A DNA stretch of 64,000 bases, taken from assembly GCF_016786355.1 (NCBI RefSeq), contig NZ_JADWYX010000034.1, positions 24,574 through 88,573 on the forward strand, in the 5' to 3' direction. The position numbers and the translations under genes are program-made. The stretch is from Frankia sp. AgB1.9. Lineage in GTDB: Bacteria > Actinomycetota > Actinomycetes > Frankiales > Frankiaceae. The notes under the pieces were generated by a model. It had not been told where the DNA came from, searched no databases, and saw only the letters and a list, made by a program, of their open reading frames with translations. Below are positions 58,929 to 64,000 of this stretch, in pieces; position 1 is the stretch's first letter; each line of letters begins with the position of its first letter.

Positions 58929-59705
58929 GTGACACGTCTTGAGGGTCGTCTTGAAGGCCGTCTTGAAGGCAAGGTCGCGATCGTTACGGGAGCGGGCGTA
59001 GGGCAAGGCCGGGCTGCTGCCCTGCGGCTCGCCCGCGAGGGCGCTCTCGTCGTGGCAGCCGATGTCAGTGGCGCCGAGAAGGACACCGCCGCGGAAAGCG
59101 ACAAGATCACCCCGTTCCACGCCGACGTCACCAGCGCGCCCGACGTGGCGAACCTGGTGGCGGAGTCGGTCGGACGGTTCGGCCGCCTCGACGTACTGTG
59201 CAACGTGGTCGGCGTGGCCGGGCTCGCGCAGGCCGCGATCCCCGACATCGACCCCGACGATTTCGACAAGCTGATCTCGATCAACCTCAAAAGCGTCTTT
59301 CTCGGTATGAAGTACGCGATCCCGGCCATGGTTGCCAGCGGTGGCGGGTCGGTCATCAACTGGTCTTCGGTCGGCGCGATCGTCTCCTCGCCCCATACCG
59401 GGGCCTACGGCGCCTCCAAAGCGGGAATTCTCGCCATGACTCGGTCTGCGGCCCGCGAGTGGGGCACCGCGAACGTCCGGGTGAACGCGCTGTGCCCCGG
59501 CTTCATCTACCCGACCGGAATGACCCTGATGGGCGAGGAGCGTTTCCCGGAGCTGGTCGCGAAGGCGGCGTCGAAGTCAGCTCTCGACCGGCCGGGCCAC
59601 CCGGACGAGGTCGCCGCGGTCGCCGCCTTCCTCGCCTCCGACGATGCCTCGTACGTCACCGGATCCACCATCGTCGTCGACGGCGGCTGGACCGCCGGCA
59701 GCTGA
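58929..59705 (+). CDS. Short-chain dehydrogenase/reductase with RLEG repeat at its N-terminus
   Basis: A 258-residue NAD(P)-dependent oxidoreductase. Cofactor motif TGAGVGQG (20-27), NVVG in place of the usual NAAG, catalytic Ser in INWSSVGA, and Tyr160/Lys164 in YGASKAG. C-terminal NALCPGFIYPTGM and ASYVTGSTIVVDGGW are classic SDR ends. Residues 3-14 are three RLEG copies from three 12-base tandem units at 58935-58970 (the last two identical), probably replication slippage. Start: GTG at 58929. Followed by a MaoC-like gene after 31 bases. Confidence 0.93.
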   Translation: MTRLEGRLEGRLEGKVAIVTGAGVGQGRAAALRLAREGALVVAADVSGAEKDTAAESDKITPFHADVTSAPDVANLVAESVGRFGRLDVLCNVVGVAGLAQAAIPDIDPDDFDKLISINLKSVFLGMKYAIPAMVASGGGSVINWSSVGAIVSSPHTGAYGASKAGILAMTRSAAREWGTANVRVNALCPGFIYPTGMTLMGEERFPELVAKAASKSALDRPGHPDEVAAVAAFLASDDASYVTGSTIVVDGGWTAGS

Positions 59706-59736
59706 ACCCGACCGTGACCTGAAAAGGACCGATGAG

Positions 59737-60180
59737 ATGGCGTACAACGTCTACTTCGAGGACGTCGAGATCGGCCAGGAGATCCCGGCGTTCCAGCGCA
59801 GGACGGACTTCATGAACTGGAACCGGTTCGCGGCCGTCAACGAGGAGTTCTACTACATCCACATGGATGACGAGGCGGGGAAGGCGGCCGGGCAGGGCGC
59901 GGCGTTCGGCATGGGCAACCTGCGCTGGGCCTACGTCCTCAATGCGCTTCGAGCCTGGATAGGTGACGAAGCGGAAATCCGTGAGCTCACCCTGCAGTTC
60001 CGCGCCGTCAACCACAAGAACGACGTCCTCACCACCGTCGGCGTCGTGGCCGAGAAGAAGCGGGAGAACGGCGAGAACCTGGTGACCCTTGACGTCAACG
60101 TGGTCAACCAGGACGGAGTGGGGACCTCTCCCGGCCGAGCAGTCGTCTCACTGCCCAGTCGGGTTGAGGCGCCATCTTGA
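59737..60180 (+). CDS. MaoC-like hotdog-fold protein
   Basis: A 147-residue single-hotdog protein: YFEDVEIGQEIPAFQRRTDF, NWNRFAAVNEEFYYIHMDDE, GKAAGQGAAFGMGNLRWAYV and QFRAVNHKNDVLTTVGVVAE. The hydratase motif of MaoC proteins (Asp and His around FxxxxxDxxPxH) is altered to EFYYIHMDDE, so it may be a hydratase of unusual substrate or a heterodimer subunit. Start: ATG at 59737 with AAAAGGA upstream. Lies between an SDR and a receptor gene in a rightward operon. Confidence 0.82.
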   Translation: MAYNVYFEDVEIGQEIPAFQRRTDFMNWNRFAAVNEEFYYIHMDDEAGKAAGQGAAFGMGNLRWAYVLNALRAWIGDEAEIRELTLQFRAVNHKNDVLTTVGVVAEKKRENGENLVTLDVNVVNQDGVGTSPGRAVVSLPSRVEAPS

Positions 60181-60274
60181 CCGCCTGTTTCTCCGGAATA
60201 CTCGCCGGGGTACGACCAGCCCCCATCGCCGGCGCCTGAGGGCGCGAGAACGATCAGCAACGGAGCCAAATCCA

Positions 60275-61513
60275 GTGACACCTCGATTACGTCGCTTCCT
60301 CTTACGGTCCGCCGCGGCGGCGACTGGCGTGAGCTGCGCGGTCTCGCTGACCGCCTGTGCCTCGGCCGACGCGGGCGCGGGCGGACGGCAGTCCTGCGCC
60401 GCCACCCCGGGCGTCAGCGCGGGAGCGGTCAACGCGGGCCTGTTGTACTCCGACTCAGGACCGGCCGGAACGAGTCTGCCCGCGTTCCGTGCGGGCATCG
60501 ATGCGCGGTTCGGACTGGCCAACGCGAACGGCGGCGTCAACGGCCGAAAGATCACCTATGCCTGGCGCGACGACCAGGGTGAAGCGGGTACGAACCTCAC
60601 CCAGGCCCAGGATCTGATCGCCAACGGCGGCATTCTCGGCCTCATCGAAGGCCCGAATGGCACGGACGCCGGTTCGGCCGACTACCTCGCGAAGCAGCGG
60701 CTGCCCGTTGTCGGGCTCGGCAGCGACTCGGTCTGGCTCACACATAACAACATGTTCTCCTGGCTCTTCGTGAACACCACCCCGTCGACCGTCTTCGGCC
60801 AGTACGTCCACGCCCAGGGCGGCACCCGCGCGGCGATGGTGGACCTCGCGGGGGACCAGGGCAGCCAGGGCTCCGTCCAGCAGCTCGCCGTCAGTCTCAA
60901 CAAGGCGGGCGTCGCCACCCCGCTGAACATCGAGATCGCTCCCGGGACCGCCAGCTACGCGGCGATCGCGAGCCGCATCAAGGACGCGCACGTCGACACG
61001 CTCGCCGGTGTCGTCCTCCCGGACTCGCTCGCGAGCCTGGCGCCCGCGCTGCGCGCCATAGGCGTCGATCTCAAGGTCGCGCTGCTCCCGCTGGGCTACG
61101 ACCAGGCGCTGCTGCAGAAGCTCGGCCCGGCGATGGCCGGCGCCACCATCTACATGGCGTCACGCCCGTTCGAGGACAAGAACCAGGCGCAGCAGGTCTT
61201 CCTCACCGCCATGACGGCCTACGCGCCGGAGGTCCAGGTCCCGACCCAGGAATCCGCCCTGTGGGGCTGGCTGGCTGCCGACCTGTTCCTCGACGGCGTC
61301 CAGGCCGCGGGGCAGTGCCCGAGCCGTGAGTCGCTGGCGACCGGCCTCAACAGCCTCCGCGGCTTCGACGGCGGCGGCCTGCTCCCTGCCCCCGTGGACA
61401 TCTCGAGGGCCCGCACGCTGCCCACCTGCTATGCGTTCGTCAAGGTCAGCGCGGACGGCAAACGGTTCGAGCCGGTCCCGGTCGCCGACCCATGCGGCAA
61501 ACCGATCCAATAG
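60275..61513 (+). CDS. ABC-type substrate-binding lipoprotein
   Basis: A 412-residue receptor lipoprotein: lipobox LTAC with Cys28. Type I periplasmic-binding fold: VNAGLLYSDSGPAGTSLPAF, NANGGVNGRKITYAWRDDQG, VVGLGSDSVWLTHNNMFSWL and a C-terminal GFDGGGLLPAPVDISRARTL. Strongly similar in layout to the receptor encoded at 62562 (shared YVWRDD/YAWRDD, GGGLLP, AQGGTRAA), so the two are paralogues. No transporter membrane genes are adjacent. Start: GTG at 60275. Likely delivers the substrate of the SDR/MaoC enzymes. Confidence 0.87.
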   Translation: MTPRLRRFLLRSAAAATGVSCAVSLTACASADAGAGGRQSCAATPGVSAGAVNAGLLYSDSGPAGTSLPAFRAGIDARFGLANANGGVNGRKITYAWRDDQGEAGTNLTQAQDLIANGGILGLIEGPNGTDAGSADYLAKQRLPVVGLGSDSVWLTHNNMFSWLFVNTTPSTVFGQYVHAQGGTRAAMVDLAGDQGSQGSVQQLAVSLNKAGVATPLNIEIAPGTASYAAIASRIKDAHVDTLAGVVLPDSLASLAPALRAIGVDLKVALLPLGYDQALLQKLGPAMAGATIYMASRPFEDKNQAQQVFLTAMTAYAPEVQVPTQESALWGWLAADLFLDGVQAAGQCPSRESLATGLNSLRGFDGGGLLPAPVDISRARTLPTCYAFVKVSADGKRFEPVPVADPCGKPIQ

Positions 61514-61537
61514 CGGCTGGCCCTCAGGACGGCGATC

Positions 61538-62041
61538 TCACGTGTCGTTCCGCGGTTCCAGGATGACGACGGGAATCTCGCGTTCGGTCCACACGGCGTA
61601 CTTCGCGAAGTCGGCGTAGAGCCCGACGAGACGGGGCCACAACGACGCCCGCTCGGCGGGGGTCGCGACGCGGGCGTGCACGGTGCGTCCGCGCTGCTTG
61701 CGCAGGTGGACGAGGGTGTCGGGGTGGGCGAGCAGGTTGGCGTACCACTGCGGGTTCCTCGGGAGGCCGCCCTGGGAGGCGACCACGACGAGGTTGGGGT
61801 CGTCGTCCAGGTAGAGCAGTGGTGTGGTGAACCGCCGTCCTGACGTGCGCCCGACGTGCTCCAGCAGCAAAGTCGGCACCGGCCTCCTGAAACCGGCACC
61901 GACCCGCCAGTTACTACCCACGCGCCCGTTCGTGAGAGTGAAGACCCGCACCTGCGCCTTCGCCATGTACTTGATGACTCGCGCGGTCGAGGGGGAGTCG
62001 AGGCCGCCAGGTCGCTCCTGCGGCAGAGAGAACCGTCCCAT
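61538..62041 (-). CDS. F420-dependent nitroreductase (Ddn)-family protein
   Basis: A 167-residue split-barrel flavin-type protein of the deazaflavin-dependent nitroreductase family: RVGSNWRVGAGFRRPVPTLL, LEHVGRTSGRRFTTPLLYLD, NLVVVASQGGLPRNPQWYAN and LAHPDTLVHLRKQRGRTVHA. TSGxxRxTPL and the GxxxPQWYxNLxAxP blocks bind the F420 cofactor. These enzymes reduce quinones or nitro compounds. Start: ATG at 62041. Single leftward gene between two rightward receptor genes. Confidence 0.9.
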   Translation of the reverse strand: MGRFSLPQERPGGLDSPSTARVIKYMAKAQVRVFTLTNGRVGSNWRVGAGFRRPVPTLLLEHVGRTSGRRFTTPLLYLDDDPNLVVVASQGGLPRNPQWYANLLAHPDTLVHLRKQRGRTVHARVATPAERASLWPRLVGLYADFAKYAVWTEREIPVVILEPRNDT

Positions 62042-62561
62042 TGCTGGACGCGCCTTCCGGATCGCTTGTGCCGTGCCGCCACTGCGCGGCGTCGGGCCAG
62101 TACCACTTTTGTGATGGTCCCAGAGCCGAGCATGTTCGCGCTCGTCCGGGCATGGGGGTCGGTCGATCCTCCAGTTCCCCGGACCGCCTGGGCCTGGGCA
62201 GGTGGCCGCGCGCCGTAGCGCCGCGGTCGGTGCGGACCGGTGACCTGGTCGCGCATGAGCGACCGCAGGTCCGCCGCGGCGCGCGGGCACGACCTCCCAC
62301 TGGTGATCGATCGGGGCCGGCGAGGTTCATCCCGTCGTCGGCGGGTCCATGCTGGCCCGCTAGGGTCTCGCATATGTCGAGGTTGACGTCAACGTTGTTA
62401 TTTGGTCAGGGATTAAAAGCCGTCACGAGCCGTGCCTCGTCGAGGCCGTCCCGGCCCGCCGGCCAGGAGCGCGGCCCCCGAGCAGCCTCCGACCGCGGCC
62501 TCGCCGACGGCCTTTCCCCGCGCCCTGCCAAATCCCTGAGAAACCCGACACGGAGAACCAC
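62042..62561. other. Gene-less stretch upstream of the last receptor gene
   Basis: Open frames of poor quality only. It contains a 12-bp palindrome at 62382-62393 followed by a short AT-rich stretch, likely the promoter region of the downstream receptor gene. Confidence 0.45.
62382..62393. promoter_or_regulatory. Perfect palindrome upstream of the last receptor gene
   Basis: GTTGACGTCAAC is a 12-bp perfect palindrome followed by the AT-rich GTTGTTATTTG. A candidate operator and promoter region for the receptor gene at 62562. Confidence 0.4.
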
Positions 62562-63896
62562 GTGGCTCCTCGCTCCAACGTCAAAGGCTCGAACCCTCGC
62601 GCCCGATCCACCGCGCGCCTGTCCCTGAACCTGGGCGGGCTGCGGTTCCGCGGTCGTGTGGTGCGGCGCGCGGCGCTCCTTACCGTCCTGGCCACGGCGC
62701 TGGCGGCCGGCTGTACGGCGTCCAGCGACAGTGCGCATGGGTCGGTCGCCGGCTGCGACACACCCGGATTCGTCGGCGACACGATCAGGCTGGGCTTCGC
62801 CTATCCCGACAGTGGAATTGGCGCGGCCGCGCTGGCCGCCGCCAGGAGCGGGTTCGTCGCCCGGATCGAGCAGGCGAACGCGGCGGGTGGAATCCATGGC
62901 CGGAAGCTGGTGTACGTCTGGCGGGACGACGCCAGCGTGTCCACCCAGAACCTCGAGGTCGTGCGGGACCTCGTCGAGAACCAGAAGGTCTTCGGCCTCG
63001 TCGAGGCGTCCATCAGCGCCGCCGAGGGCGCCGTCTACCTGCGTGACCACGGCGTCCCGGTCACCGGGATACCCGCCGAGGCGTTCTGGGCGGACCCGAG
63101 CTACCGCAACATGTTCGCCTACTCCTACGTGGTCGACGAAGGGCCGCCGGTCTCGACCTTCGGTGCTTTCGCGAAAGCCCAGGGGGGCACCCGGGCGGCG
63201 GTCATCCAGAACGACGTCTCCCCGGCCGCGAACGCCATCGGAGCCAAGCTCGGCGCGAGCCTCGCCGCGGCCGGGATCCCGACCGTGCCTGACCGGTTCG
63301 TCTACAACCCGACCCTCACCGACCCCGTCCAACTGGGCCAGCAACTGCGTAAGGCCGGAGTGGACGTGGTGACGGCCGCCTTCGACGGAGAGGACCTGGC
63401 CGAGGTCGTCCGCGGAATCCGGGCGGCCGGCGCGCCGGTGAAGGTCCTGCTCGCGCCCAGCGGCTACGACCGCTCGCTGCTGGAGACATACGGCCCGACG
63501 CTCAGCGGGCTGACCGCCGCCATCAGCTACGTGCCGTTCGAGCTCGGCGGTCCCGCCCACCAGGCCTTCCTGCGGGCGATGAGCAGTTTCGCGCCCGAGG
63601 TCCAGCCGCCCGGTCAGGAACTGGCGCTGGTCACCTACATCCTCACCGACCTGTTTCTCTACGGTCTCGACAAGGCCGGTGCCTGCCCGACCCGCGCCCA
63701 GTTCATCGACAGACTGCGGGCCAGTACCTACGACGGTGGGGGCCTGCTGCCGAGCCCCGTCGATCTGTCGAAGGGCTTCGGTCAGCTCGCCACCTGCTAC
63801 ACCTTCATGCGCGTGAACGCCGCCGGCACCGGCTACGACCTCGTCCGTGACCCCACCAACCGCGACCAGTGGTGCGGCCACCCGCTCACCCAATAG
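62562..63896 (+). CDS. ABC-type substrate-binding lipoprotein
   Basis: A 444-residue receptor. The N-terminus is Arg/Ser-rich before a lipobox LAAGC (Cys51), so a later start is possible, though none has a better ribosome-binding site. Type I binding fold: GDTIRLGFAYPDSGIGAAAL, QANAAGGIHGRKLVYVWRDD, VYLRDHGVPVTGIPAEAFWA and YDGGGLLPSPVDLSKGFGQL. Paralogue of the receptor at 60275 and related in fold to that at 24239. No permease genes nearby. A strong hairpin follows the stop. Confidence 0.87.
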   Translation: MAPRSNVKGSNPRARSTARLSLNLGGLRFRGRVVRRAALLTVLATALAAGCTASSDSAHGSVAGCDTPGFVGDTIRLGFAYPDSGIGAAALAAARSGFVARIEQANAAGGIHGRKLVYVWRDDASVSTQNLEVVRDLVENQKVFGLVEASISAAEGAVYLRDHGVPVTGIPAEAFWADPSYRNMFAYSYVVDEGPPVSTFGAFAKAQGGTRAAVIQNDVSPAANAIGAKLGASLAAAGIPTVPDRFVYNPTLTDPVQLGQQLRKAGVDVVTAAFDGEDLAEVVRGIRAAGAPVKVLLAPSGYDRSLLETYGPTLSGLTAAISYVPFELGGPAHQAFLRAMSSFAPEVQPPGQELALVTYILTDLFLYGLDKAGACPTRAQFIDRLRASTYDGGGLLPSPVDLSKGFGQLATCYTFMRVNAAGTGYDLVRDPTNRDQWCGHPLTQ

Positions 63897-63910
63897 CCCG
63901 CGGAACGAGA

Positions 63911-63938
63911 CCGGCCGCGGGGGGGTGCCCGCGGCCGG
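63911..63938 (+). terminator. Hairpin after the last receptor gene
   Basis: CCGGCCGCGG (63911-63920) pairs with 63929-63938 around an 8-base loop, 14 bases after the stop. Beyond it the sequence to 64000 is extremely G/C-rich with another self-complementary GGCCCCGG/CCGGGGCC, and may be of poor quality. Confidence 0.65.
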
Positions 63939-64000
63939 GGGCGGTGCGCGGGCGCGGGGCGGGCCCCGGAAACCCGGGGCCGGTGCACCGGGGGGTCGCG

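Noticed and set aside
62406..63893. Long leftward frame (495 codons) opposite the last receptor gene
   Set aside because: Shadow frame with no recognisable domain; the plus strand encodes a clear lipoprotein receptor.
1..64000. tRNA, rRNA, CRISPR arrays or intact insertion sequences
   Set aside because: Intergenic gaps were read for cloverleaf-like ends, regularly spaced repeats and transposase motifs such as DDE, and none was found; small ncRNAs cannot be excluded by eye.

Overview
This is a high-G+C actinomycete chromosome segment. GTG and TTG starts are common, genes are densely packed with ATGA/GTGA overlaps, and the regulators are of the TetR, GntR-FCD, LuxR and BlaI types. The mix of cytochrome P450, acyl-CoA ligase, sulfotransferase, DUF1214, many branched-chain-type substrate-binding lipoproteins, panD and Uma2 genes suggests a soil or plant-associated Frankiales-like organism. 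That placement is inferred, because no rRNA or other phylogenetic marker is present. C/G homopolymer runs near 14.27-14.32 kb and a low-complexity right edge suggest locally poor draft sequence.

Region by region: 0-4.7 kb holds a secreted NlpC/P60 hydrolase and a metal-stress-like island (DUF6153, Met-rich DUF305 lipoprotein, BlaI regulator, M56 protease, SHOCT protein). In this island the M56 gene runs into the 3' end of a broken P-type ATPase gene. 5.0-8.9 kb holds a second BlaI-M56 pair, divergent from an ABC transporter and a lipoprotein. Related inverted repeats (TACTAT...ATAGTA) sit in front of both BlaI genes and the ABC operon. 8.9-15.3 kb is a degraded accessory zone with fragments of a DUF2637 (SpdB-like) gene, a methyltransferase and a tyrosine recombinase, an intact Phd-VapC module, a frameshifted DUF5615 toxin-like gene and two unknown divergent genes. 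15.4-22.9 kb holds single genes (TetR, alpha/beta hydrolase, panD, SCO6745-like, DUF167, MmyB-like XRE, PEBP) with thiolase, TPR and GNAT remnants.

22.9-28.1 kb is a leftward TetR / acyl-CoA ligase / substrate-binding protein / P450 cluster. 28.9-42.3 kb is a single rightward block: GntR, ornithine-cyclodeaminase-like, covalent-FAD oxidase, TIM-barrel isomerase, a complete Dpp/Opp-type importer, MmgE/PrpD, a zinc deaminase and an amidohydrolase. It reads as uptake plus stepwise breakdown of an unidentified, probably nitrogen-containing compound, and it is the best candidate here for an undescribed pathway. 42.3-46.1 kb holds a Uma2 protein and an OmpR-type two-component system divergent from a secreted 48-residue-repeat protein.

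46.2-52.9 kb holds a large LuxR ATPase regulator, a GshB-like ATP-grasp / MAPEG / MFS operon (suggesting glutathione-like chemistry in a lineage that normally uses mycothiol) and a self-inhibited Fic enzyme whose 3' end overlaps the MFS gene. 53-63.9 kb is rich in lipid or xenobiotic metabolism genes: DUF1214, sulfotransferase, epimerase, TesB thioesterase, VOC protein, GntR, SDR, MaoC-like protein, two more substrate-binding lipoproteins and an F420/Ddn-type nitroreductase. No rRNA, tRNA, CRISPR array or intact insertion sequence was recognised.
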